A stretch of 64,000 bases of DNA. Origin: Sulfolobales archaeon (GTDB taxonomy: Archaea; Thermoproteota; Thermoprotei_A; Sulfolobales; NBVN01). The position numbers and the translations under genes are program-made. The notes under the pieces are model-generated. The model was given only the letters and a program-made list of their open reading frames with translations. It was not told the DNA's origin and did not search any database. The DNA is taken from the NCBI GenBank assembly GCA_025058345.1, contig JANXEN010000001.1:196481-260480 (forward strand), written 5' to 3'. Numbering within the stretch: the first letter of the stretch is position 1; every line of letters starts with the position of its first letter. Shown here piece by piece: positions 1-8,586 of this stretch.

Positions 1-97
1 TTAAATCATCAGATGCTGTTTTAGGTTAGTGATTTAACTAGGGAGTTAATTAAACTTATGTATAGTTATAAGTAGCTGGAACATATTATGCAAGGAG

Positions 98-550
98 TTA
101 ATGCTGTGATAGTAACCTACGCGTTAAGAGGGATAGATAACCTACTATGGGAATCTTAACTGGGTAGTCGTTCACCTCTAACACCTTCCCAACAATCCTT
201 GAGGCAGGTACACCAACTACTTCGAATTCTTGATAATCAGGTAATGCGTTATTATCTCCCTTAGTCACGTAATATTGTTCGCCCCTAATAATATATACAT
301 CAATAACTCTATGAATTATGAATCCATCTCCAACCTTCTTCTTATATATTATTATGTCCCCAACACCTATTTCTGCAGATTTAACTATTATAACTAAGTC
401 ACCTGTCTGGAAGAGTGGCTCCATGCTAGGGCCTTCAACAGTCCCTAATATAATGACTCCAGAGACGTTAAGCAATACAACCACAAATAATAGTATCGCG
501 ATGGCATTGCCTAATATCGGCAGTAACTTCCACCTCATATGTTGAGTCAC
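98..550 (-). CDS. Archaeal signal peptidase I (S26B family)
   Basis: N-terminal TM, 'GPSMEPLFQTGDLVII' catalytic Ser motif, 'IIHRVIDV', 'TKGDNN' box. Confidence 0.9.
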   Translation of the reverse strand: MTQHMRWKLLPILGNAIAILLFVVVLLNVSGVIILGTVEGPSMEPLFQTGDLVIIVKSAEIGVGDIIIYKKKVGDGFIIHRVIDVYIIRGEQYYVTKGDNNALPDYQEFEVVGVPASRIVGKVLEVNDYPVKIPIVGYLSLLTRRLLSQH

Positions 551-840
551 TCTTCTTCCAAATCACTTAAATCTACTTCTATTATCTGCCCTACACGCCT
601 CTCCTTCTCCGGCTTACTACCCTTAAGAACCTTCTTAGAAGCGCCGCCTTCAACTTCCACATCATCACCACCTGTTTTAATCTTACTTACAACACCCCTC
701 CACCTATACCCGCAGTTACTGCAGTTAAATGATCCCATAATAGTTATGGTTATCCTACCTTCCGAATCAGGTAGAGGTGATATTAACTGCCAAGTCTTTT
801 CAGGCTTTATTTCTGAGTTACATTTAGGGCACTTAACCAC
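547..840 (-). CDS. Zinc-ribbon protein, TFIIS-like/DUF-type small archaeal protein
   Basis: CPKCNSEI...CSNCGYRW double CxxC, acidic C-terminus; overlaps the next gene by 4 nt. Confidence 0.6.
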   Translation of the reverse strand: MVKCPKCNSEIKPEKTWQLISPLPDSEGRITITIMGSFNCSNCGYRWRGVVSKIKTGGDDVEVEGGASKKVLKGSKPEKERRVGQIIEVDLSDLEEE

Positions 841-983
841 TGACTAACACCTGTAAAAAGGTAAACTTTAAAAATTTAAATAATTACTACTAATTTATAC
901 ATCAAGTCCAGCAACTAGGTAAGGTTTATTTCCCTCAACATAGGTTACTGATCACTTACAGGCAGATCTAGGATAAACTCGGA

Positions 984-1538
984 CTACTTAAAAATAAGTT
1001 CCTTAGTAACAGTACTTAAATGTAGGTCAATTATAGCTAGGCTTCGTTCATCAGTATCGAGGAAAGCCAAAGTCGGCGATTCAGTTAAATAGCCTGAGAA
1101 TGCACCTGGATTAAGTACGACGGTGCCATCTATTCTATCAATTCTCGGTGTATGTGTATGCCCATATATTATTAGGTCGTAATACCTACTTAAAGCTAAT
1201 GAATTAACAAACCTATCAGTTAGGTCCTTAGGTCCAAATCCATGTAAAACTAGAACTTTCAAGTAATCTATGTCGGCCTCAGCAGGAGGTTCGAACAGTT
1301 TACCTGAATTACCGAGAGTCTTCAACATCAATACTTTATCACCATCATTATTGCCGAATATGCCTAAGAAATCAACATTGCTTTTCTCTAAAATACTAAG
1401 TAGTTTCCTCAACGTAAATGGAGATACGTAATCACCTAAATGAAATAGGGTTTCGATCCTTAGTCTAGTTATGTACGTATCCAATTTATCAAGAAGTGAA
1501 ATGTTGTCATGCGTATCTGAAATAATTATAACCCTCAA
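984..1538 (-). CDS. YfcE/MJ0936-type metallophosphoesterase
   Basis: SDTHDN, LGDYV, GNND, HGFGPK, GHTHTPR motifs. Confidence 0.9.
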   Translation of the reverse strand: MRVIIISDTHDNISLLDKLDTYITRLRIETLFHLGDYVSPFTLRKLLSILEKSNVDFLGIFGNNDGDKVLMLKTLGNSGKLFEPPAEADIDYLKVLVLHGFGPKDLTDRFVNSLALSRYYDLIIYGHTHTPRIDRIDGTVVLNPGAFSGYLTESPTLAFLDTDERSLAIIDLHLSTVTKELIFK

Positions 1539-1626
1539 TTTAAACCCCTACATAGTGATGTTACGCAGCATTATGAAATAAAAATAGTGTATTATTTTTA
1601 CAGCTGATTGAGGGTTATTCGATACC

Positions 1627-1809
1627 TTAGGCTGGGTAGTCGTCTGGAACCTTAGCTCTGAAATATTTGCCTGACTCCGGGCTCTTGAAGAGACCTATCT
1701 TAACTCCTTTTCTACCCTTAGGTGCTAAAGTCCATACCTTCTCAGGTGCTAGCTGAACTTCTTTACCTGTTGTAGGGTCCTTTACCTTTATAGGCGCCTT
1801 CTTTGACAT
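1627..1809 (-). CDS. creN7: Chromatin protein Cren7
   Basis: 60 aa, '[37 protein letters not shown]' matches the Cren7 signature. Confidence 0.96.
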   Translation of the reverse strand: MSKKAPIKVKDPTTGKEVQLAPEKVWTLAPKGRKGVKIGLFKSPESGKYFRAKVPDDYPA

Positions 1810-2056
1810 AGCCTACATCACCATGATACTAATAAGTAGCCATTGTTTAAAAGTTACGTCGAACCTTTAAAATATGATAATTATCACAAATAAAATTTTA
1901 CATAAGAATATTTGAAGGAATGCTTTAATAATCCCTTTATGGAATATCTATTAGGTCATTTAGCTATAATCAAAGTTTTAACTGTATGATTAAAATGCTC
2001 AAGATAATTAATCAATGGTAATACCTAATGTAGTAAACCAATTGAAGCCTCAATCA

Positions 2057-2104
2057 TCAGAACCCAGCCATCAATCATCAATCATAGCTTTTAACCATCA
2101 TCAT
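2057..2104 (-). ncRNA. Candidate (degenerate) box C/D sRNA
   Basis: Minus strand: ATGATGA (C) - 12 nt - ATGA (D'-like) - TTGATGA (C'-like) - 14 nt - CTGA (D). Confidence 0.35.
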
Positions 2105-2157
2105 CAATTATTACTACTTATGGCGGTATTTAATTCTATTAACAATCCCTCATGGAT

Positions 2158-2208
2158 TCAGACAAATGCCTTAACATCATTTCATTCAGTTCCGGAAGTA
2201 CTCATCAC
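2158..2208 (-). ncRNA. Box C/D sRNA (two 12-nt guides)
   Basis: Minus strand: GTGATGA-gtacttccggaa-CTGA-atgaa-ATGATGt-taaggcatttgt-CTGA; AT-rich TATA-like stretch upstream. Confidence 0.75.
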
Positions 2209-2339
2209 TGTGATTACATCTAATTTACCTATTACTACCCATATATTTATTTTATAACGTCTGATTTACCGCTATTTAAGGGGTTTAGATGTTATCTATT
2301 CTTTAACTCTTAATGGCTGGGTAACATATGGTGAATTGC

Positions 2340-3371
2340 TTAAGCATTTCGTAGGTGGTGTTGAGTAATGGTAATACGCTTTAAGGCATCTTTAAGTACT
2401 TCTTCTAGCCCTACTCCATGTAGAGCGCTTATGCAGTATATCGGTATTTCACCAAATTCCTTTAAAATTAACTCCTTAATCATCTTTATACGTTCTACGT
2501 CAGCGTTATCTATCTTATTAATGAGGACCATAATGGGTTTATCTCCGAATTCGTTAACTATATTTAAGAGTAGTTTAAGTTGACTACTCAAACTATAATA
2601 TGTTTCTAAGGGATCTACTAAGAACAGGATTAAATCAGCTAAGTGCTTTATTGCTATATACGCTTTTCTCTCAATAGGGTTTAATTCGTCGAGCGGTCTA
2701 TCTAAAATTCCTGGAGTATCAGCTATTTGGATTTTAACTCCATCCATTACTTTATGCCCTAAGATTACATCTTTAGTTGTGAAAGGGAATGGAGATATTT
2801 TAGGCTTAGCCGAGGATACTTTACCCACGAACGTTGACTTTCCTGTCTGAGGCATGCCAGCAACTATAATTGTTGGGGCATCCTCAAAGCAGGGTGTTTT
2901 AGACAGAACTATTAATGCATCTCTCACCTTACTTAACTCTCTATCGGATCTCTTGACTATTGAGAGAATCCTACCAACATATTCTTTAAATAACTTATTT
3001 GCCTCTTTACCATCTAAGGAGGATTTCAGTTTAGCTCTATACAGGTTGTGCAGCCTGTCAATAATCCTTAGCTTCCTACTTAATCTGGTAACACGTTCGT
3101 AGTAGTTATTGATGCCTGCTATGTTGATTACCTCTAGGTAAAATCCCCCTATGGATGTCTTAGCAAGTTCTTCTAAGCTATTTATTAAAGACCTCCTAAC
3201 GTAGCTGTAGATTTTATCGACCTTAACTATGTACGTAAATGCGGACTTCCTCTTTACGCCTTTAGGCACTCCAATACTTAATGAACATATCTTGAGTACA
3301 TGTTCCCGAACATCATTAAAGCTCGGTACGTATATTCCCTTCACTTTCTCTGGAACGCATTCCTCCTCCAA
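2340..3371 (-). CDS. NOG1-family GTPase
   Basis: GMPQTGKSTFVGKVS (G1), DTPGILDRP (G3), NKIDNAD (G4), N-terminal NOG1 helical domain. Confidence 0.92.
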   Translation of the reverse strand: MEEECVPEKVKGIYVPSFNDVREHVLKICSLSIGVPKGVKRKSAFTYIVKVDKIYSYVRRSLINSLEELAKTSIGGFYLEVINIAGINNYYERVTRLSRKLRIIDRLHNLYRAKLKSSLDGKEANKLFKEYVGRILSIVKRSDRELSKVRDALIVLSKTPCFEDAPTIIVAGMPQTGKSTFVGKVSSAKPKISPFPFTTKDVILGHKVMDGVKIQIADTPGILDRPLDELNPIERKAYIAIKHLADLILFLVDPLETYYSLSSQLKLLLNIVNEFGDKPIMVLINKIDNADVERIKMIKELILKEFGEIPIYCISALHGVGLEEVLKDALKRITITQHHLRNA

Positions 3372-3655
3372 ATTACTTCACCATCCTTTAAGATAGCTAC
3401 TATTCTATGGAAAGGTATGACAGCATCTCCAACTATTAACCTATCACTCAGTATCCTAATATCGTCGCTTAGTGGGTACTCCTTAAGGCCGCTGTCGCTC
3501 AACCTATCAATAACTAGTACCCTATACTTACGGCGCTCAGCTACATCCCCCCAGTACGCCTTATTTAACTCATTTCTTATGGTATTGATTTTCAATACTT
3601 CTACATCCAACCTAACTACTTTGCTAAACCTTATATTTCTGAAAAACATAATCAA
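3341..3655 (-). CDS. UPF0248/DUF504 (MJ1316-type RNA end-recognition domain) protein
   Basis: C-terminal '[20 protein letters not shown]'. Confidence 0.65.
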   Translation of the reverse strand: MIMFFRNIRFSKVVRLDVEVLKINTIRNELNKAYWGDVAERRKYRVLVIDRLSDSGLKEYPLSDDIRILSDRLIVGDAVIPFHRIVAILKDGEVIWRRNAFQRK

Positions 3656-3669
3656 TTGGTTGGTATTGT

Positions 3670-4275
3670 ATGGCGTATAGGGAGGTAGGAACTGGTGCCA
3701 CAGCTGTCGGTCTTAGGGTTGATGATGGTGTAGTCCTCGCAGCTGAGAAGAGGATTTCATACGGTGGCTACGTATTAAGCAGGGTCGGTAAGAAAGTTTT
3801 CCTCATCAAGAATAGGTTCGGTTTAGCTTGTGCAGGGTTGTTTGCGGACATCCAAACTATAAGTAGGTTAATGAATGTTGAGATACATAGATATGAGTTA
3901 GAAATGGCTAGAGCTATGAATGTTAGGACTGCCGCTAAATTACTTTCGATCATACTCTACCAGTATAAGTATATGCCATTCCTTTCAGAAATCATATTCG
4001 GCGGTGTAGATGATGGCGGCCCCCATATATTCGTAATGGATCCTCTAGGCTCACTTATAGAGGATAATTACGCAGCCGTAGGTACTGGAGCACCAGTAGC
4101 TATAGGCGTTATAGAGAGTGAATATAAGAAAGGACTTACTTTAGAGGAGACTGAAAAATTAGCCGTTAAGGCTGTTAAAGCAGCCATTTCTAGAGACGCC
4201 GTATCAGGCGATGGTGTTGATGTAGCCGTTATTAGCGTAAATAAGAGCTATGAGAAGTTTTACCAGGTAGTCTAA
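3670..4275 (+). CDS. psmB: Proteasome beta subunit, crenarchaeal beta1-type (catalytic Thr1 replaced)
   Basis: '[29 protein letters not shown]'; Ala at the position of Thr1 of TTTVG. Confidence 0.9.
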   Translation: MAYREVGTGATAVGLRVDDGVVLAAEKRISYGGYVLSRVGKKVFLIKNRFGLACAGLFADIQTISRLMNVEIHRYELEMARAMNVRTAAKLLSIILYQYKYMPFLSEIIFGGVDDGGPHIFVMDPLGSLIEDNYAAVGTGAPVAIGVIESEYKKGLTLEETEKLAVKAVKAAISRDAVSGDGVDVAVISVNKSYEKFYQVV

Positions 4276-4915
4276 TACGGTTAATTACTTCAACGTTAAT
4301 AGGGCGAAAGAAGTACAAAAACTACTAGCTAAAAGAGTTGATAGAACTCATGACTTAGGGGAAATAGAGAACGTAGTAGGACTAGACATATCATATTCTA
4401 AAAACGTGGGTATTGCAGTCGCTGTTCTCCTAGACTTCCCAAATCTGAACCTTAAAGAATATGCGGTCGTTAATGGAGTTATTGATATACCGTACATACC
4501 TGGTTTACTGGCGTTTAGGGAGGCACCACTTATGATAAAAGCTTATGAGAGACTCAGATGTGAAGCAGATCTAATTGTTGTAGATGGCCACGGCGTAACT
4601 CACCCAAGGGAGTTTGGAGTAGCCTCCCATGTAGGGCTTATACTTAATCGACCGACTATAGGTGTAGCTAAGGGTTTACTCTACGGCGACATAGTTAAAG
4701 GAGATGATGAGGTAGAATACATCATAGTCAATAATAAAGTTGGGGGCTTAGTTTACCCGCATCAAGGAAAGAAGCTTTACATATCAATAGGTCATAAAAT
4801 TTCTATAAAGTCTTTAAAGGCCATTACACCTAAACTCTTCAAATCCCACTTCCTGCCAGAACCTACATATATAGCTGACGCTATCTCTAAAAATTTCAGG
4901 AGATCTCGATGGTGA
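4271..4915 (+). CDS. nfi: Endonuclease V (deoxyinosine 3' endonuclease); 5' end disrupted or non-canonical start
   Basis: '[11 protein letters not shown]', '[14 protein letters not shown]', '[35 protein letters not shown]'. Catalytic Asp region lies upstream of the tracked GTG start (4406). Confidence 0.88.
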   Translation, partial: SNTVNYFNVNRAKEVQKLLAKRVDRTHDLGEIENVVGLDISYSKNVGIAVAVLLDFPNLNLKEYAVVNGVIDIPYIPGLLAFREAPLMIKAYERLRCEADLIVVDGHGVTHPREFGVASHVGLILNRPTIGVAKGLLYGDIVKGDDEVEYIIVNNKVGGLVYPHQGKKLYISIGHKISIKSLKAITPKLFKSHFLPEPTYIADAISKNFRRSRW

Positions 4916-5316
4916 AGGTAAAGGGGATAATAACTTCAGGCATCGGTGTTGGGAAAAAATACGTAAGTATGCATATCTATAATGAAATACTTGCCTCAAT
5001 CTTGAAGGCTGAGCCCTTCAAGGGGACTCTTAACATATCGTTAAATGATTTAAGTGTTGATGATTTAATTTCTAACTGCGTTCCGAACGTGGTTAACGAC
5101 GTTTACTTCAATGGTAGCACTTATGGAGGTTTTTACTACTGGTACTGCAGAATAGTTGATACACGTAATAAAACGTCTGAAGATGCCGTCGTCCTCAGAC
5201 CGTTCAGAACTAAAAACCCTAAGAACGTAGTGGAAATTATTTCCAGTAAGTATTTGAGGGAGAGTTTGATGTTAAGGGATGGTGATGAGGTCCTCCTTGA
5301 ATTTACATGCAAGTAA
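4909..5316 (+). CDS. ribK: CTP-dependent riboflavin kinase
   Basis: 'GIGVGKKYV', 'PFKGTLNI', 'AVVLRPFRTK' RibK (DUF120) motifs. Confidence 0.88.
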   Translation: MVKVKGIITSGIGVGKKYVSMHIYNEILASILKAEPFKGTLNISLNDLSVDDLISNCVPNVVNDVYFNGSTYGGFYYWYCRIVDTRNKTSEDAVVLRPFRTKNPKNVVEIISSKYLRESLMLRDGDEVLLEFTCK

Positions 5317-5755
5317 CAATAACTTATTGACAACTAACTTGAGGTTTGAGTGCTATCGCTGTTCTCACTGTTGCTACTTCACTGTCATAGAAGAATCGCC
5401 TATCGTAATTGAAGATGAAGTTATAAATCTTAAGTCAGAGGCAGTTAGGTTAGGTTTAGAACTTAAGTTCGTTGATTTAGGTAATGGACTCTTTAGATGG
5501 GTGATCGAGGGGTACTGCCCATTCTACAGTACAACCAGCAACTTATGTAGTATTCATGAGAAGAAACCTTTATCCTGTAGGATATATCCACTGCTTTTAA
5601 ATATGAGAACAGGTGATATACACTTATCTACGGCATGCGATTGGGTTATCCAAAACTTAAACACCTTATCGAAAGGGAACCTAGATGTGGAGGAAGTATT
5701 TAAAAACGAAGTAAGTTGGATTAAAATACTATATAAGAAGTTACTCAGTACATAA
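5279..5755 (+). CDS. YkgJ-family Fe-S/zinc cysteine cluster protein
   Basis: 'CYRCSHCCYF...CPFYSTTSNLCSIHEKKPLSCRIYPLLL' cysteine pattern; exact start uncertain. Confidence 0.85.
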   Translation: MVMRSSLNLHASNNNLLTTNLRFECYRCSHCCYFTVIEESPIVIEDEVINLKSEAVRLGLELKFVDLGNGLFRWVIEGYCPFYSTTSNLCSIHEKKPLSCRIYPLLLNMRTGDIHLSTACDWVIQNLNTLSKGNLDVEEVFKNEVSWIKILYKKLLST

Positions 5756-5774
5756 ATAAGGAAAGGGTGTTGCG

Positions 5775-6017
5775 ATGCTTCCCGGCCATAAAGGTTACAT
5801 AAAGACCTCAGTGATATACGTGACGTACAACGATGCTGTATCTAATGAGATACTTAACACGCTCTCATTGAAATACAAGGTGTTATCATTCGCTAGGAGT
5901 AAGGTGGTTAAGGAGCTTTACTACGTAGAGGTTGAGGGTAATGTCAAGGAAGACATGGAGGAATTCCTCAGAAATAGAACCATTTGGTATAAAGTCGATG
6001 TATTAGAATTCAAATGA
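5775..6017 (+). CDS. Conserved hypothetical small protein
   Basis: 80-aa ORF within tight co-directional cluster. Confidence 0.5.
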   Translation: MLPGHKGYIKTSVIYVTYNDAVSNEILNTLSLKYKVLSFARSKVVKELYYVEVEGNVKEDMEEFLRNRTIWYKVDVLEFK

Positions 6018-6025
6018 TTTTAACG

Positions 6026-6187
6026 CTAAGTTTCTCTTATAGGGGAATTAAAGATCTTTATAAACCTGATTATTAGCGTCACTATCAGAACTAATGCGGT
6101 TAGGGTTTTAATCACGTAAGATGCTGAGGTCAACACCATCAATGCAGTCCCTAGGATTAGTATTAAATATATCGTTCTTGAGAGCAT
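6026..6187 (-). CDS. Small two-TM protein, CedA2-like (not in ORF track)
   Basis: MLSRTIYLILILGTALMVLTSASYVIKTLTALVLIVTLIIRFIKIFNSPIRET*; begins 9 nt after the cedA-like stop, same strand. Confidence 0.6.
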   Translation of the reverse strand: MLSRTIYLILILGTALMVLTSASYVIKTLTALVLIVTLIIRFIKIFNSPIRET

Positions 6188-6196
6188 AGGAATCAA

Positions 6197-7570
6197 CTAC
6201 TGTAGCTTTATCGGTACCCCTCTACCACCTAAGAACTTAGCTAGAGATGCTGATATCGATAGCAATAGCGTCATATAAAGTGATGGTAGGAAAACAAGTG
6301 AGAAGATTAGTGAGATACCTAGAGATATGCTGTTCGCCAGTATAGTATTCATATTCTCTACAGCTATAATCCTCTTCTCATCAACACTAGGTCTCTCCAC
6401 ATACATGGATTTATAAATGATGCTAACCTGTGCTGCAGCATTCACTACCAGCAACTCACAAACGCTTACCTGAATTCCATACCAATCGAAATCTACGTTT
6501 GAGTAGCACTGACTTACTTCCCCATCAATCAATATAGATTGAATGGTAGTTCCTTTCGGATGTGCGATCAATAACTTAGAACTAACGTTGTCGTAATTAA
6601 CGCTTAAGGTAAAGCTTACCTCGTTACTCCCCACTCTAACCATGTTGACTACAGCATTAGTCGGTTGCAATATTAGTAACCGTCCATGTGCTGCAGTCAA
6701 CATTCCTGGAACAGTTAAGTTTAAACTACAAACAGATTTAGAACACATCTCACTGCTAATGATTTCAGGCATCGTGGTGAATACTATGCCGTAGAGCTCT
6801 AGTTTAACGTCGTAATTAAATTCTTTAGGTAGTAAGTCATATCCGTTACCTAGAGTAAACCTCCCTTGCTCATTTATCAGAATCTTCCCCACTAATTCAT
6901 TATCTCTATAGAGGTTAAGAACAGCGTTAGGAACTACTTCACCAGAAAGGTCTATCACGTAGCCGTAAATGCTGGGGGAATCTAATCCATGATCAGCTAC
7001 CGATGATTGGAAGCTCTCAACAAATACAGGCATCAGCGGCAGCCCCACATACAGAACTAGAGACATTGCTATGAGATACGCCCCTGCGTTCTTACCTAAA
7101 CGCATAGGCAATGAATAAAGTACAATGCCTAACACCACTAAATGCCTATGATAGTTAAGTATGAAGGAACCTAGGAACGTTAGGAGTCTTAAAGCAGAGA
7201 GGGCAGCAGATAAATACCCGGCAACTATGCCAATAGGTGATGAAAGAAGTGAGATGTAGGGGTTTTTTAGAAGTCCCGATACGTATGTTAATGCAGAAAG
7301 CGCTGAGAAAATCATGGCCACTCTACCGCCAATCCATGTGAAGTAAGTGCTCCAATCAGCATTCAGCAAGTTCTGAAGAACATTAGTTAAACTTAACATT
7401 AATGTAAAACATGAAATCAATACAGATGTCGAGATTCCATCAATTATTAAGTTAATACCCCATCTCTTTAAAGATTTTATTGGGATAGGCAGCGAGTACA
7501 GAACTACCCCTAAATCGTAGGTCAGTATAGATAAATTGAACGCCATTAGTAGCAGGTCATCGCCGTTCAT
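6197..7570 (-). CDS. CedA-like polytopic membrane protein (crenarchaeal exogenous DNA import; VirB6/TrbL-type channel)
   Basis: Multiple N-terminal TMs, ~200-aa non-membrane region, two C-terminal TMs; adjacent to a CedA1-like two-TM gene. Confidence 0.65.
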   Translation of the reverse strand: MNGDDLLLMAFNLSILTYDLGVVLYSLPIPIKSLKRWGINLIIDGISTSVLISCFTLMLSLTNVLQNLLNADWSTYFTWIGGRVAMIFSALSALTYVSGLLKNPYISLLSSPIGIVAGYLSAALSALRLLTFLGSFILNYHRHLVVLGIVLYSLPMRLGKNAGAYLIAMSLVLYVGLPLMPVFVESFQSSVADHGLDSPSIYGYVIDLSGEVVPNAVLNLYRDNELVGKILINEQGRFTLGNGYDLLPKEFNYDVKLELYGIVFTTMPEIISSEMCSKSVCSLNLTVPGMLTAAHGRLLILQPTNAVVNMVRVGSNEVSFTLSVNYDNVSSKLLIAHPKGTTIQSILIDGEVSQCYSNVDFDWYGIQVSVCELLVVNAAAQVSIIYKSMYVERPSVDEKRIIAVENMNTILANSISLGISLIFSLVFLPSLYMTLLLSISASLAKFLGGRGVPIKLQ

Positions 7571-7583
7571 CTATGAACTCCAC

Positions 7584-7868
7584 CTATGGTTTAGGCGGAG
7601 GTGGCATAGGTGCTGCGATGTTTGAGGTTATGTACGAGATCAACGAGAATATAGAACTACCTAAGGCTAACCAAAAAGCAGCTATTATAGCATCCTCTAT
7701 CAATGACTGTCCAGTCCTCTTCAACCTATAAAAAGGTATAGGTGAGCCCTTTAATGCCCAGCCAACAAACCAAGCTAGTAGGAAAATAAACCAAGCAACT
7801 GTAACTACCTGAATAGTTATATCCCTCACAAAGTCAGCTATGCTCATCAAACCCCCTAAAACATGCAT
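7584..7868 (-). CDS. CedA1-like two-TM protein (pilin candidate of the Ced system)
   Basis: Two TM segments flanking 'KGSPIPFYRLKRTGQSLIEDAI'; 13 nt upstream of cedA-like ORF. Confidence 0.65.
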   Translation of the reverse strand: MHVLGGLMSIADFVRDITIQVVTVAWFIFLLAWFVGWALKGSPIPFYRLKRTGQSLIEDAIIAAFWLALGSSIFSLISYITSNIAAPMPPPPKP

Positions 7869-8023
7869 AACTTATAAAGTGTTAGTAATTAATTAATACT
7901 GAATCAATGCTTTAGAATCTACTACAGATGGTTAAGAGCTATTTAGTTTTAATAGGCCTGCATTCACCTGGGGGTTAAATTTAAAAGGTTTAAGTCCTTC
8001 ATAACTAGGGGGTTGGAGGGCTA

Positions 8024-8422
8024 ATGATGGGGGTACAAACATTATTAAGATTTGAGGGGGTGCAGACCACCTACAAGGTTATTGGTAAACATGTATACGG
8101 CAACCTATATGAATGTGATTCAAACATTTTATCAAATGCTGAGTACCTAAGCGATGTTGTTATTAAGGCAGCTAGGGAGGGTAACATGACGTTACTAGAT
8201 GTTAAGTACTGGAAAATAGAACCAGGTGTAAGTATTGTCGCTATAATCCTCGAATCCCACATAACCATACATACGTGGCCTGAATACAACTTCGCAACAG
8301 TTGATGTTTATTCATGTGGCTTACATACAGACCCTGAAGCTGCCTTCAAGTATATCGTAAACGCATTAAAAGCGGAGAAATGCGAGTATAAAGTTGTTGA
8401 TAGATCTCTACATCAAACATAA
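8024..8422 (+). CDS. speD: S-adenosylmethionine decarboxylase proenzyme (AdoMetDC fold)
   Basis: '[23 protein letters not shown]' self-cleavage/pyruvoyl motif. Confidence 0.88.
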   Translation: MMGVQTLLRFEGVQTTYKVIGKHVYGNLYECDSNILSNAEYLSDVVIKAAREGNMTLLDVKYWKIEPGVSIVAIILESHITIHTWPEYNFATVDVYSCGLHTDPEAAFKYIVNALKAEKCEYKVVDRSLHQT

Positions 8423-8504
8423 CTAACTATTTTTCATAGCTATTGTTTTAGATGTAATTTATTGATGTAAGAGTTTATTAACCTCAAAATAATCTTCTAG
8501 TTAG

Positions 8505-8586
8505 GGAGGGTCTGCAGAAGAGTGATAGAAGGCCCTCCAACCCCGCGGTGATTGGGGTTTATCCCAACTTACGTCCCCAACACCGC
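8505..8586. other. Intergenic structured element: two strong hairpins, possible ncRNA
   Basis: GGAGGGtct...aggCCCTCC (8505-8538) and GCGGTG(a)TTGGGG...CCCCAACACCGC (8545-8586). Confidence 0.5.

Noticed and set aside
2015-2257. 80-aa plus-strand ORF in the cren7-NOG1 spacer
   Set aside because: Low-complexity composition (His/Ser/Ile/Asn), no recognisable motif, antisense to two C/D sRNA candidates.
3300-3680. 126-aa plus ORF antisense to the DUF504 gene
   Set aside because: The minus-strand protein has the conserved IPFHRI..GEVIWRR motif; the plus ORF has none.
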